In this document: piece after piece, positions 32,127 to 41,362 of the stretch
How the letters are laid out: every line of letters starts with the position of its first letter
Numbering within the stretch: the stretch's first letter is position 1
Assembly: GCA_944381405.1 (NCBI GenBank)
Contig: CALWLA010000001.1
Coordinates: 124,001 to 188,000 of the forward strand
Direction of reading: 5' to 3'
DNA length: 64,000 bases
Origin: an uncultured Lachnospiraceae bacterium
GTDB taxonomy: Bacteria > Bacillota > Clostridia > Lachnospirales > Lachnospiraceae
The notes under the pieces: model-generated
Seen by the model: only the letters and a program-made list of their open reading frames with translations
Database searches by the model: none
Told to the model about the DNA's origin: nothing
Made by a program: the position numbers and the translations under genes

Positions 32127-34127
32127 TTAGGCCTCTTGCTCTTCCGTTTCCTGCCGGTTTTCGGCCTTGGGCTTCTGCCAGCTCATGAAATCGCAGTCCT
32201 TGTTTTCGCAGGCGTAGAACACCCGTCCCTTTTTGCTGCGCCGCTTGATGATCTCTCCGCCGCACTTGGGACACTTTACGCCGATCTTTTCCACAAAGGG
32301 CATGGTATTGCGGCACTCCGGAAATCCGGGGCAGGCCAGGAACTTGCCGTGGGGCCCGTATTTCACCACCATGTTGCGGCCGCATTTTTCGCAGATCACG
32401 TCCGTGACCTGATCCGCCACCTTGACCTTATCCAGATTTTTCCGGGCCTGCTCCACCGCTTCCTCGATGTCCGGATAGAAGTTTTCGATGACCGTTTTCC
32501 AGTTGAGCTTTCCCTCCGCCACGGAGTCCAGCATGTATTCCATGTTGGCGGTAAACTTGCTGTCTACGATGGAGGGGAAGGATTTTACCATCATATCGTT
32601 GACGGCCTGTCCCAGCTCCGTCACGAAGAGGTTTTTCTTTTCCTTGGAGATATAATGCCTCTGGAGCAGGGTGGTGATGGTGGGGGCATAGGTGGAGGGC
32701 CGTCCGATACCGTCCTCCTCCAGCTTTCTCACCAGAGAGGCCTCGGTATAATGGGCCGGAGGCTCCGTGAAATGCTGGGTGCCGGAAACGCTCTGGAAGC
32801 GCACCTCCTCGCCCTCCGCAAAGCCGGAAAGATCCTGTTTTTCCACCGGCTCCTCCATGGCAGAATAGACCGACAGAAAGCCGTCGAACCGCAGCTTTGA
32901 ACCGGAGGCCGTAAACACATGGCTGTCCTTCCGCAGGCGGATCTGGGTGGTGGCGTACACCGCCGGAGTCATCCGGCAGGCCACGAACCGGTTCCAGATC
33001 AGCTGGTAAAGCCGCCACTCGTCCCTTCCCAGCTCCTCCTTCAGTTTTGCCGGAGTCAGGTCCAGATAGGTGGGGCGGATGGCCTCATGGGCGTCCTGCA
33101 CATTGCCCTTTGCCTTGGCCTGGGGCTTTACGCCGGAAACATACTGGGGACCATAGTGGCTGCGGATGTATTCTGCCGAAGCTGCAAGGGCCTCCTCTGA
33201 GATCCGGACGGAATCCGTACGGAGGTAGGTGATGAGACCGATGCTGCCATGTCCCTTTACCTCCACGCCCTCGTAGAGCTTCTGGGCGATGCGCATGGTC
33301 TTCTGGGTGGACATGTTCAGGCACTTGGAGGCTTCCTGCTGCAGGGTGGATGTGGTAAAGGGCAGGGGCGGATTTTTCTGCCGCTCCGCGTTCCGTACCT
33401 CCGTCACCGTAAGGGCCGCGTCCTTTACGTCTGAAACGATCCGGTCCGCCTCCTGGCTGTTTTTCACCAGGGTCTTTTTCCCGTCCTCCCCGTAATAGAC
33501 CGCCTTGATGCCGTGAGCGCCGTTTTTGATGATGCCGTCGATGGTCCAGTATTCCTCCGGCTGGAAAGCGGCGATCTCGTTTTCCCGCTCGGAGATCAGG
33601 TTCAAGGCCACGGACTGCACCCGGCCTGCAGACAGGCCCCGGCGGATCTTTTCCCACAGGAGGGGGCTGATGGAATAGCCTACGATCCTGTCCATCACCC
33701 GCCGCGCCTGTTGGGCGTCCACCAGATTCATGTCGATCTCCCGGGGATTTTTGATGGCGTTTTTCACCGCGTTTTTGGTGATCTCATTGAAGGTGATGCG
33801 GTATACCTTTTTATCCTTCTGATTTTCCAGATTCAGGGCCGCAATGAGGTGCCAGCTGATGGCCTCTCCCTCCCGGTCAGGGTCCGTTGCCAGATAGATC
33901 TTGTCCGCCTTCTTGACGTCCTTCCGCAGGGCGGCCAGAAGCTCTCCCTTTCCCCGGATGGTAATGTACTTCGGTTCATAGCCGTGCTCCACGTCGATTC
34001 CGAAGGAGGATTTCGGCATGTCCCGCACATGACCCATGGAGGCGTCCACCATATAGTTCGGCCCAAGAAATTTCTTGATGGTCTTCATCTTGGCCGGAGA
34101 CTCAACGATTACCAGATTTTGCGCCAT
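32127..34127 (-). CDS. topA: DNA topoisomerase I
   Basis: 666 aa type IA topoisomerase that relaxes negative supercoils. The Toprim domain begins L-V-I-V-E-S-P-A-K and has D-P-D-R-E-G-E (82-88). The active-site Tyr is about residue 301 (G-L-I-T-Y-L-R-T-D-S). Two C4 zinc ribbons close the protein (C-x-x-C-G-R-N ... C-P-G-F-P-E-C; C-P-K-C-G-G ... C-E-N-K-D-C). ATG 34127 is favoured because AAAGGA then lies nine bases ahead, versus one base for ATG 34136. It is at the end of the rsmD-coaD-...-dprA co-directional series. Confidence 0.96.
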   Translation of the reverse strand: MAQNLVIVESPAKMKTIKKFLGPNYMVDASMGHVRDMPKSSFGIDVEHGYEPKYITIRGKGELLAALRKDVKKADKIYLATDPDREGEAISWHLIAALNLENQKDKKVYRITFNEITKNAVKNAIKNPREIDMNLVDAQQARRVMDRIVGYSISPLLWEKIRRGLSAGRVQSVALNLISERENEIAAFQPEEYWTIDGIIKNGAHGIKAVYYGEDGKKTLVKNSQEADRIVSDVKDAALTVTEVRNAERQKNPPLPFTTSTLQQEASKCLNMSTQKTMRIAQKLYEGVEVKGHGSIGLITYLRTDSVRISEEALAASAEYIRSHYGPQYVSGVKPQAKAKGNVQDAHEAIRPTYLDLTPAKLKEELGRDEWRLYQLIWNRFVACRMTPAVYATTQIRLRKDSHVFTASGSKLRFDGFLSVYSAMEEPVEKQDLSGFAEGEEVRFQSVSGTQHFTEPPAHYTEASLVRKLEEDGIGRPSTYAPTITTLLQRHYISKEKKNLFVTELGQAVNDMMVKSFPSIVDSKFTANMEYMLDSVAEGKLNWKTVIENFYPDIEEAVEQARKNLDKVKVADQVTDVICEKCGRNMVVKYGPHGKFLACPGFPECRNTMPFVEKIGVKCPKCGGEIIKRRSKKGRVFYACENKDCDFMSWQKPKAENRQETEEQEA

Positions 34128-34182
34128 ATCTTCCATTCCTTTTTCTGCTCATTCTACTGCCCGGATCCTGCCCCTTCTGCCT

Positions 34183-35364
34183 TCAGCCCCGCCGGTAATA
34201 GCCGCTTTGAGGAGAATCCGCCAGCCCCAGAAGCTCAAGCCTGATCAGCGCCTCGGACAGGGTTGAGTAGCCCAGTCCTGTCCGGGCGAGCAGCTTTTCC
34301 ATATGCTCCGGTTCTGAATCCAGACAACTATAAACCATTTTCTCAGGATTGGCAAGTGCGGAAATCATTTTATCCCGCTCCGCTTCCCTGGCCTCCGCCC
34401 TTTCCTGCCCTCTCTGAAGCCCCAGAAATTCCAGCACATCCCCGGGAGAGGTCAGCAGGGAAGCCCCCTCCTTCAGCAGGGCGTTGCAGCCCCTGCCCAA
34501 GGGATCGTTGATCCGCCCCGGCAGGGCAAACACCTCTTTTCCATAGTCCAGGGCATTGGAAACGGTGATGGCGGTGCCGCTTTTTTCTCTGGCCTCCAGC
34601 ACCAGCAGCACATCGCAGAGTCCTGCGATGATGCGGTTCCGCAGGATGAAATGAAAGGGCAGCGCCGGGCTGTCCGGCGGGAACTCGGAGATGAGGCCTC
34701 CGTTTCCCGCCGCCATCCTGCGGAAGATCCCGCCGTGTTCCAGAGGATAGCAGACCTTGACGCCGCTGCCCAGCACCCCGAAGCTCTCTCCCGCTGCAGA
34801 AAGGGCGGCGCTCTGGGCGATGCCGTCGATGCCGGAAGCCATGCCGCTGATGACCTGCACCCCTGCCTCGGAGAGGCTCCTGCCGAAAAAGGCGGCGATC
34901 TCCCTGCCGTACTCCGAGCACCTCCTTGCGCCGATGATGGCGGCTGCAGGACGGTCCTCCGCAGGCAGCCTGCCCCGGACATAAAGCAGGAGGGGCTTGT
35001 CAGGAAGGGGCAGCAGCCGCTTCGGATACTCCCGGTCAAAGACGCTTACGGTCCGGATCCCCTCCAGGGAAAACCCTTCGTATTCCCGCAGCATTTTCTC
35101 TTCCTGCCGCCTCCTGCGGTCATAGGCCAAAAGCAGGGGCTGTCCCTGTTTCGTCCTGCCCATAAGCCCTCTTTTCAGGTATTCCTGGGCAGGCACCTGA
35201 TAGGCCTCCCGGAAGCCTCCGGCAAATTCATACATCTTCCGCAAAAGGCCCGGATACATGCCCTCCACCCTGGTAAGGAGATACAGGGCTTTCTTTTCCT
35301 CCTCCAGCTGCTCCTGCCCCTGCTGCAGCCTTCGTTTTTCCGTTGTTTTTCTTTCATCCTCCAT
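34183..35364 (-). CDS. dprA: DNA-processing protein DprA/Smf
   Basis: 393 aa protein that loads RecA onto incoming single-stranded DNA. A helical N-domain is followed by the Rossmann core with G-A-R-R-C-S-E-Y-G, G-M-A-S-G-I-D-G-I-A-Q, V-L-G-S-G-V-K-V and the G-x-A-I-T motif. A winged-helix DprA-C domain ends the protein (residues about 330-393). ATG 35364 is chosen (GGAGCAGG ahead); the longer frame upstream is an overlap of comM. It overlaps comM by 11 bases. Together with comM it suggests natural-transformation machinery, as is common in Firmicutes even without shown competence. Confidence 0.95.
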   Translation of the reverse strand: MEDERKTTEKRRLQQGQEQLEEEKKALYLLTRVEGMYPGLLRKMYEFAGGFREAYQVPAQEYLKRGLMGRTKQGQPLLLAYDRRRRQEEKMLREYEGFSLEGIRTVSVFDREYPKRLLPLPDKPLLLYVRGRLPAEDRPAAAIIGARRCSEYGREIAAFFGRSLSEAGVQVISGMASGIDGIAQSAALSAAGESFGVLGSGVKVCYPLEHGGIFRRMAAGNGGLISEFPPDSPALPFHFILRNRIIAGLCDVLLVLEAREKSGTAITVSNALDYGKEVFALPGRINDPLGRGCNALLKEGASLLTSPGDVLEFLGLQRGQERAEAREAERDKMISALANPEKMVYSCLDSEPEHMEKLLARTGLGYSTLSEALIRLELLGLADSPQSGYYRRG

Positions 35365-36922
35365 AGCCTGCTCCTCCCCAGAGCCTGTCTTCAAAGCTTC
35401 GCAGCTGCACCGCCTCCGCCAGGTGCGCTGTTTTGATCTCCGCTGCCTCTTCCATATCCGCGATGGTCCTGGCCACCCGGAGCACCTTGTGGAAGGTCCT
35501 GGCGGACAGCCCCTTTTTTTCAAAGACCTGGCGGATGAACCGCTCCTGTTCTCCGCCGAGCCTGCAGAAACGGTCCAGCTCCTTCGGGGTCATTTCGCTG
35601 TTATACCTGATTCGCTCCTCCTGCCGGAAACGGAAGCGCTGCCGTTGGCATACCGCCTCTACCCTAGCCCGGATGGTTTCGGAGCTTTCCTCCTGCCCTT
35701 CCCCGCGGATGTCGGAAAACCGTACCGGCCTTGCCTCGGCGCAGATGTCGATCCGCTCCAGGATCGGCCTGGAAAGCCTGCCCTGGTACATGCGGATCTG
35801 GGCAGGGGTACAGCGGCAGCGCTCCCGGTCCGGAAAGAAGCCGCAGGGGCAGTTGTTGCAGGCAGCGGCGATCATGCAGTCTGCCGGAAATTCGTAAACG
35901 CCCCGAAGCCTGGTGAGCACCACCTTCCGTTCCTCCAGAGGCTCCCGCAGAGCCTCGATCACCTCCCTGCGGAACAGGGGCAACTCGTCTAAAAACAGGA
36001 TCCCCTTTGAGGCCAGGGACAGCTCCCCCGGCCGCACCGGATTGCCGCCGCCCAGAAGGGCTGCCGCGGTGCTTCCGTGATGGGGCGCCCGGAAGGGCCG
36101 GTTTTTGATCAGAGGGAGCTTTGCCTCCAGAAGGCCGCAGGCGCTGTATACCTTTGTCAGCTCGATCTGCTCCTTTCTGGAAAGGGGCGGCATGATCCCC
36201 GCCATCCGTTTTGCGATCATGGTCTTTCCGCTTCCTGCCGCGCCGGAAAACAGGATATTGTGCCTTCCGCTGACTGCGATCTCCGCCGCCCGTTTCAGAT
36301 AGCTCTGGCCCCGGATCTCGGAAAAATCCGGCCCGCCGGCAGGCTCTTCGGAAACCGGCTCCGGAGGCCTTCCTGCATAGGGTAGCCGCTCCGACTGGAA
36401 AAAGGCCAGAAGCTCCCGGATGGAGGCTGCCGGAAGCACCGCTAATCCGGGCACCAAAAGCGCCTCCTCCGCATTTTCCCTAGGCACCACCAGGGCCTTG
36501 ATGCCCGCCTCCCTGAGGGCGTCCGCCATGGGCAGGATGCCCCGCACCGGTTTCAGGCCTCCGTCCAGCCCCAGCTCCCCCAGGAAGGCATGGGTCTGAA
36601 ACAGCGCCTCTCCGGCTGCCGGATAGTTTTTTTCCACTAGGACGCCCTGGGCCCGCAGCACCGCCATCAGGATGGACAGGTCAAAGGCCGTTCCCTCCTT
36701 TCTGCGGGAGGCCGGAGAAAGGTTCACCGTCACCTTTTCCGGTTTCAAGGGGATCCCGCTGTTTTTGGCAGCGGTGGAGACCCGGTACTGGGCCTCCCTG
36801 GTTTCCTGGGACAGGGCGCCGGTGAGATAGAGCCCCGGAATCCCGGATCCGCTGTCCGCCTCCGTCTCCGCCAGAAACCCGTGTACGCCAAAAAGTCCTG
36901 CGCATTTGATCTTCGCAAACAT
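35354..36922 (-). CDS. comM: ComM/YifB-type Mg-chelatase-like AAA+ ATPase
   Basis: 522 aa. An N-terminal Lon-like fold (1-175) precedes the AAA+ domain with Walker A G-A-A-G-S-G-K-T-M near 224, Walker B F-L-D-E-L-P and a C-terminal helical Mg-chelatase domain (R-T-F-H-K-V-L-R-V-A-R-T-I-A-D). The Vibrio homologue ComM is a helicase that helps branch migration during transformation. It is full length and adjoins dprA, the partner in the same pathway. Confidence 0.94.
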   Translation of the reverse strand: MFAKIKCAGLFGVHGFLAETEADSGSGIPGLYLTGALSQETREAQYRVSTAAKNSGIPLKPEKVTVNLSPASRRKEGTAFDLSILMAVLRAQGVLVEKNYPAAGEALFQTHAFLGELGLDGGLKPVRGILPMADALREAGIKALVVPRENAEEALLVPGLAVLPAASIRELLAFFQSERLPYAGRPPEPVSEEPAGGPDFSEIRGQSYLKRAAEIAVSGRHNILFSGAAGSGKTMIAKRMAGIMPPLSRKEQIELTKVYSACGLLEAKLPLIKNRPFRAPHHGSTAAALLGGGNPVRPGELSLASKGILFLDELPLFRREVIEALREPLEERKVVLTRLRGVYEFPADCMIAAACNNCPCGFFPDRERCRCTPAQIRMYQGRLSRPILERIDICAEARPVRFSDIRGEGQEESSETIRARVEAVCQRQRFRFRQEERIRYNSEMTPKELDRFCRLGGEQERFIRQVFEKKGLSARTFHKVLRVARTIADMEEAAEIKTAHLAEAVQLRSFEDRLWGGAGYGG

Positions 36923-36990
36923 ACGCGTTTCTCCTGTTCCGCCGGAAAAGCTGCAGGGGGCTTTTGCCGCCCTGCCGCCTTCCGGCTCCT

Positions 36991-38022
36991 TTATTTTGTT
37001 TTATCGATCGTTCCGATCAATTTCTGGAAACTGTCCGGGATCGGAGCCTGAAAGGCTCTTCCGGAAAGATAGGAAAGCGGACCGTCGATCCGCTCCGGCA
37101 TGATGAGCTCTCTGGAATGAAGCATCTGATGGGATATGCCGTATTTTTTTTGAAGGATCCGATTCAGGGCCGGATCACCGTATTTCGGATCCCCCAGCAG
37201 GGGATATCCGCAAAGCCGCAGATGGGCCCTGATCTGGTGTGTCTTGCCGGTCATCAGCTGGATGCGCAGCAGGGTGACCGGCTCCGGCAGGCCTGTTGCT
37301 TCCGGCGCAAGGAGCCTTAGGGGTTCGCAGACCGTCTCCACGGGATCCGCCCCCGGAAAGGGTTCCCGGGAGATCCGCACACGGTTTTCCGTCTCCCCCC
37401 TGCTCAGGTAGGCCCTGAGCCTTTGTTTTTTCAGAAAGCTCCCCCACACCAGGGTCAGATAGAACTTTCCTGCCCGTCTGCCGGAAAAAAGCTCCGAAAG
37501 GGTCCTGGCCGCCGGATAGGTCTTGGCGAAGGTGATGAGCCCGCTGGTATTGCGGTCAAGACGGTTGCAGACGGAAGGAGTAAAAGCAAGCCCCCCTTCT
37601 TTTCCTGCGTCTTTTTCCCGCAGGTAGGCCAGGAGGAGCTCATTGATGCTCAGGTCCGAGGGCTTTCCCTTCTGGCTTAGGATCCCCTTTGGCTTATCCG
37701 CCAGGATCAGGTTTTCATCCTCATACAGGATCAGCTCCCTGATCCGCTCCCGGCTCCAGCCTCCGGGAAGTCCCTTTTCTTTCCGGGCTGTTTCCTCGGG
37801 CTTTCCGCGGAAGGAAGCGATGGTTTCATCCGACAGCCACAGGTTGATCTCGTCCCCCTCCTTTACGATATCAGAGGGTTCTCCCCGCCTGCCGTTGAGC
37901 TCGATGTTTTTTTTCCGCAGCATCCGATACAGAAAGCTTTTGGGTGCAGCGGAAAGATATCGGGACAGCAGCTTATCCAGCCGCTGTCCGGCTTCATTTT
38001 GGGTAATGGTCAGTTTTTGCAT
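36991..38022 (-). CDS. RluA-family rRNA/tRNA pseudouridine synthase
   Basis: 343 aa. An S4-like RNA-binding domain covers residues 1-60 (A-G-Q-R-L-D-K-L-L-S-R-Y-L). The catalytic domain carries the motif N-R-L-D-R-N-T-S-G-L with the nucleophilic Asp, and later G-K-T-H-Q-I-R-A-H-L and G-D-P-K-Y-G. It belongs to the RluC/RluD group that modifies 23S rRNA; the exact uridine cannot be told. The ATG has only GGAG at 12 bases. It is followed by comM after 68 bases. Confidence 0.92.
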   Translation of the reverse strand: MQKLTITQNEAGQRLDKLLSRYLSAAPKSFLYRMLRKKNIELNGRRGEPSDIVKEGDEINLWLSDETIASFRGKPEETARKEKGLPGGWSRERIRELILYEDENLILADKPKGILSQKGKPSDLSINELLLAYLREKDAGKEGGLAFTPSVCNRLDRNTSGLITFAKTYPAARTLSELFSGRRAGKFYLTLVWGSFLKKQRLRAYLSRGETENRVRISREPFPGADPVETVCEPLRLLAPEATGLPEPVTLLRIQLMTGKTHQIRAHLRLCGYPLLGDPKYGDPALNRILQKKYGISHQMLHSRELIMPERIDGPLSYLSGRAFQAPIPDSFQKLIGTIDKTK

Positions 38023-38043
38023 AGGAATTTGAAACTCCGATGA

Positions 38044-38826
38044 TCATCGGAAGAGCCGCATGGCGGCAAAGAGAGGCGCTGCAGGAAGCAGCTTTGTCAT
38101 AAGTCTCAGTCCCTTGATCCCTGCTCCGTAAACGGAAACAGGCTTTCTGCGGAGACTGTCGGAAAGCGCCAGCCGGGTCACCCGATCCGGATCCGCCATG
38201 GCGAGTTTTTTGTAAAAAGGAACCGAGCGAAATTCTTCTGCGATTCCGAAAAATTCTGTTTTCACCGGACCCGGACAGACCGCGGTGACGGAAATGCGCC
38301 GGTTCCTGAGCTCTTCGTTCAGGGCTTCGGAAAAGCTCAGCACAAAGGACTTGCCTGCCGCATAGACCGCAAAATCCGGCTGAGGAAGGAAGGCCGCCGC
38401 AGAGGCGAAGTTGATGATGCGTCCCGCTCCCTCCTTCATGTAAGGCAGGCAGAGCTTCGTCATCCGGAACAGCGCCAGGCAGTTCAGCCTGAGCATAGCC
38501 TCCTGCTGCTTAAGGGCAAGGGCTGAAACGCTGCCGATCTTTCCAAAGCCTGCGCCGTTTACGAGAAACAGGATCCTTGGGGTCTCTCTGGAAAGCTCCG
38601 CCGAAAAGGTGTCAAAAAACGCATCTGACAGCAGATCCCCCTCCAGGCACCGTACCTTTATGCGGGGATTCCTCCGCCGGATCTGCTCCTGCAGGGATAA
38701 CAGCCGCTCCCTGCGCCTTGCGATGAGCCAGAGCTGGGATATGCCAAAGGGGCCCTCTGCCAGGAGCAGCGCCATCCGCGCGCCCATGCCGCTGGAGGCT
38801 CCTGTTACGATTGCGATCTGTGCCAT
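38044..38826 (-). CDS. Short-chain dehydrogenase/reductase
   Basis: 260 aa SDR with the cofactor motif T-G-A-S-S-G-M-G (8-15), the structural N-G-A-G motif, the catalytic Ser in I-N-F-A-S-A and the Y-A-A-G-K Tyr/Lys pair near 157-161. The lack of an acidic residue after the first beta strand (I-A-R-R-R-E-R) points to NADP(H). The substrate is unknown. The last 40 residues are amphipathic, as in membrane-associated SDRs such as YqjQ relatives. It lies 21 bases upstream of the pseudouridine synthase gene. Confidence 0.9.
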   Translation of the reverse strand: MAQIAIVTGASSGMGARMALLLAEGPFGISQLWLIARRRERLLSLQEQIRRRNPRIKVRCLEGDLLSDAFFDTFSAELSRETPRILFLVNGAGFGKIGSVSALALKQQEAMLRLNCLALFRMTKLCLPYMKEGAGRIINFASAAAFLPQPDFAVYAAGKSFVLSFSEALNEELRNRRISVTAVCPGPVKTEFFGIAEEFRSVPFYKKLAMADPDRVTRLALSDSLRRKPVSVYGAGIKGLRLMTKLLPAAPLFAAMRLFR

Positions 38827-38868
38827 AAGCCTTTGCCTTTTCTGTGCCTGCAGGGAAGCTTCCTTCCC

Positions 38869-39522
38869 TTATAACAGCACGCTGTAGTCTTCTATGAAAA
38901 AGTCGGAAAGCGCTCTTTTTTCCGCTTCCATATCCTTTGAAAAATCATCGTCCACGGCGATGACCCGCATCCCGGCTGCCTTTCCTGCCCGGATGCCTGC
39001 CGGGATGTCCTCAAACACCAGGCATTTTTCCGGCGGGGTCTCCAGTTTTTTCGCCACATGGAGATAGATATCCGGAAAGGGCTTTCCCCGCTCCACCTCG
39101 CAGGCGGTGCATACCACGTCCAGAAGGCCATCCACCGGAAGGGCTCCAAGACAGGCGTCCACCATCTCCCGGTAATTGGATGTGGCGATTCCCGTTCGGA
39201 TCCCCTGCCGCTTCAGGGCCTTCAGAAATTCCCCCGCATGGGGCTTTAAGGGCACCTGGGTCCTGTACTTTTCGATGGACATGCTGACCCAGTCCGCCTT
39301 GATCTGATCGATGCTGTCCGGAATGGCAAAATGATCCTTGAAATAAACTGCCGTTTCCGTAAAGCTCATCCCTTCGATGGTCTTCTGCAGCTCCCGGGAA
39401 AAGCTCCTGCCAAAGCGGGCGAGATATTCGATATCGATATCCGTCCACATCCACATGGAATCCACCAGGGTGCCGTCCAGATCAAAGAGCACGGCCTTTA
39501 CATCCTGCAGGATTCCCTTCAT
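38869..39522 (-). CDS. HAD-superfamily hydrolase (beta-phosphoglucomutase-like)
   Basis: 217 aa. Motif I is L-F-D-L-D-G-T-L-V-D-S near residue 15; motif II is A-T-S-N-Y; motif III Lys is in E-R-G-K-P-F-P-D; motif IV is V-F-E-D-I-P-A-G-I. The small alpha-helical cap (C1 type) lies between motifs I and II. Substrates of this group are sugar phosphates or similar; none can be assigned. ATG 39522 is preferred (GGAGG five bases ahead); ATG 39540 would overlap the neighbour. Confidence 0.9.
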   Translation of the reverse strand: MKGILQDVKAVLFDLDGTLVDSMWMWTDIDIEYLARFGRSFSRELQKTIEGMSFTETAVYFKDHFAIPDSIDQIKADWVSMSIEKYRTQVPLKPHAGEFLKALKRQGIRTGIATSNYREMVDACLGALPVDGLLDVVCTACEVERGKPFPDIYLHVAKKLETPPEKCLVFEDIPAGIRAGKAAGMRVIAVDDDFSKDMEAEKRALSDFFIEDYSVLL

Positions 39523-39539
39523 CCGCGCCTCCCCAGGCA

Positions 39540-40169
39540 TCAGGACTGCTGCTCCCCGGCTTCCGCCTCAGCCTGAGGAACCTCCTGGGACTGCTGGGGC
39601 TGTGCTTCCGGCTGCTGGGGCTGCATCTGCTGCATGCCGGAAAGAAGCTCCTGCCGGTTCTGCACGCATACCTGATAGGTGCCCTGGAGGGAATTGAACA
39701 GAGACTCGTATCTCTGTCTTGTGGACTCCATGGAGTTCTCCATGATGCTCTGGATATTTGCCAGCATGGAATCCGTATACTGCATGGCGCCCTCCCGGAT
39801 GTTGTTGGCATCCGCCACTGCGGCGTCCACGATGGCCTGGGCCTGCTGCCTTGCCTCTTCCACTACCTCGTTGGCCTTGGCATAGGCTCTCTGCATCACC
39901 TCGTGATCGCTCACCAGCTCATTGGTCTGGGCGGTGGCGTCTGCGATCATATTTTCCGCCTGAGAACGGGCGTCTGCCAGGATCGCGTCCTGCTGGCTGA
40001 TGATCTTCTGATATTTTTTGATCTCATCCGGAACCCTTAAGCGCAGCTCAACGAGAAGCTCTTCCATTTCTTCCTTATTTACCAGAATCTTCGTATTGGA
40101 CAGGGGCTGGTACTTGCAGCTGTCGATATACTCTTCTATTTCATTGATCAACTGTTCGATTCTGCTCAT
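39540..40169 (-). CDS. Coiled-coil protein upstream of the HAD gene (function unknown)
   Basis: 209 aa. Residues about 1-55 resemble the start of clostridial proteins sometimes labelled DivIVA- or ATPase-like, then a long Ala/Gln/Glu-rich coiled coil (about 55-150; [13 protein letters not shown]). The C-terminal 40 residues are Gln/Pro-rich. No catalytic motif is present. In Lachnospiraceae such a gene often follows coaD, as here (29-base overlap). A structural role at the membrane or septum is only a guess. Confidence 0.75.
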   Translation of the reverse strand: MSRIEQLINEIEEYIDSCKYQPLSNTKILVNKEEMEELLVELRLRVPDEIKKYQKIISQQDAILADARSQAENMIADATAQTNELVSDHEVMQRAYAKANEVVEEARQQAQAIVDAAVADANNIREGAMQYTDSMLANIQSIMENSMESTRQRYESLFNSLQGTYQVCVQNRQELLSGMQQMQPQQPEAQPQQSQEVPQAEAEAGEQQS

Positions 40170-40653
40170 TTTGTTTCTCCTTTATCTTCTCTATAACTTT
40201 TTGCGCAACCTCCGGACTGACCAAGCCAGAAATGTCGCCACCGAAAAATGCGATCTCCTTTACCGTACTGGAGCTTAGATAGCTGTACTGCAGGTTTGTG
40301 GTCAGGAAAATCGTATCGATATCCGGCGCAAGCTTTCTGTTGGTCTGCGCCAGCTGAAGTTCATATTCAAAATCCGTCACGGCCCTTAAGCCCCGCACGA
40401 TGGCGCAGGCCCCCTCCCTGTGGGCAAAATCCACGGAGAGCCCTTCAAAGCTCTTTACCTGGACATTTTCCAGATGGCCCGTTACGTCTTTTAACATATT
40501 AACACGTTCATCTGCAGAAAACAACGGCGTTTTTGCGTTATTTTTCAAAACCCCGATCACCAGAAAATCCACCAGCTTCGCCGCCCGCCGGATAATGTCC
40601 AGATGGCCGCAGGTCACCGGATCGAAGCTTCCCGGATATATGGCTTTAAGCAT
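40141..40653 (-). CDS. coaD: Phosphopantetheine adenylyltransferase
   Basis: 170 aa, normal length. It catalyses the penultimate step of coenzyme A synthesis. The nucleotidyl-transfer motif is [10 protein letters not shown] (8-17), with V-R-G-L-R near 88 and [11 protein letters not shown] near 122. It overlaps rsmD by eight bases upstream; rsmD-coaD is a widespread gene pair. Confidence 0.96.
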   Translation of the reverse strand: MLKAIYPGSFDPVTCGHLDIIRRAAKLVDFLVIGVLKNNAKTPLFSADERVNMLKDVTGHLENVQVKSFEGLSVDFAHREGACAIVRGLRAVTDFEYELQLAQTNRKLAPDIDTIFLTTNLQYSYLSSSTVKEIAFFGGDISGLVSPEVAQKVIEKIKEKQNEQNRTVDQ

Positions 40654-41224
40654 AGTCGCCTCCCGTTTCCCGAAGCTTTAAAAAAACGTGCTTCTGGTTC
40701 TTATAGCATTTTTCCTTCACCAGCTCGTAGGAAGGCGCCTCCCCTTCCGGAAGGCTCCAGGAAAGATCCGTCTCCAGGATCACCAGGCTGCCGCCGTCCA
40801 CAAGCCTCAGCTCCGAAAGCTTCCTGAGCACGGGAAATTCCAGACCCTTTCCATAGGGCGGATCCAGAAAGACCACCGGGCTCTTAAGCTCCGGACGGCC
40901 GCACAGCCGGGCAAGCCCTGCGCAGACGTCCGTCATGTAAAATTCCGTCCTGTCCTCAAAATGGCATTTGGCGATATTTTTCCGGATACACTCCCCGGCC
41001 TCCCGGCTCTGGTCTATCAGCACCGCTCTGGAGGCGCCCCGGCTCACCGCCTCGATGCCCATGGCGCCGGAACCTGCAAAGAGATCGAAAAAGGCTCTGC
41101 CCCGGATCTGGAACTGCAGCATATTGAACAGGGTCTCCTTGATCCTGTCTGTTGTGGGCCTTGTCTCCAGCCCCTTTGGCGCAGCCAGGGGCGTGCTCCT
41201 GGCGATTCCCGCAATGACTCTCAT
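40646..41224 (-). CDS. rsmD: 16S rRNA (guanine(966)-N2)-methyltransferase RsmD
   Basis: 192 aa SAM-dependent methyltransferase. It begins M-R-V-I-A-G, with [13 protein letters not shown] near 27, the SAM motif [10 protein letters not shown] and the catalytic D-P-P-Y. I chose ATG 41224 (GGGAG eight bases ahead); the upstream extension to 41266 has no family support. First gene after the promoter at 41275-41304. Confidence 0.95.
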   Translation of the reverse strand: MRVIAGIARSTPLAAPKGLETRPTTDRIKETLFNMLQFQIRGRAFFDLFAGSGAMGIEAVSRGASRAVLIDQSREAGECIRKNIAKCHFEDRTEFYMTDVCAGLARLCGRPELKSPVVFLDPPYGKGLEFPVLRKLSELRLVDGGSLVILETDLSWSLPEGEAPSYELVKEKCYKNQKHVFLKLRETGGDYA

Positions 41225-41274
41225 GGCAAAACTCCCCGGGACCTTCCACAGGTCCCTATTTGTCATAATAGGTT

Positions 41275-41304
41275 AGTATAACACAAAATCAGATCAGCCT
41301 GCAA
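41275..41304 (-). promoter_or_regulatory. rsmD-coaD operon promoter
   Basis: On the minus strand TTGCAG (41299-41304), an 18-base spacer and TATACT (41275-41280). The predicted transcript starts about 45 bases ahead of rsmD. Confidence 0.75.
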
Positions 41305-41362
41305 GAACACTTCCCGGTTCCTCCGGCAGATTTCCCCGGGCTCCTGGAAGCGGCGCTTTGGC

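Noticed and set aside
35365-35523. Longer dprA start
   Set aside because: Overlaps comM and encodes Arg/Trp/Pro-rich sequence with no DprA similarity; ATG 35364 has a good ribosome binding site.
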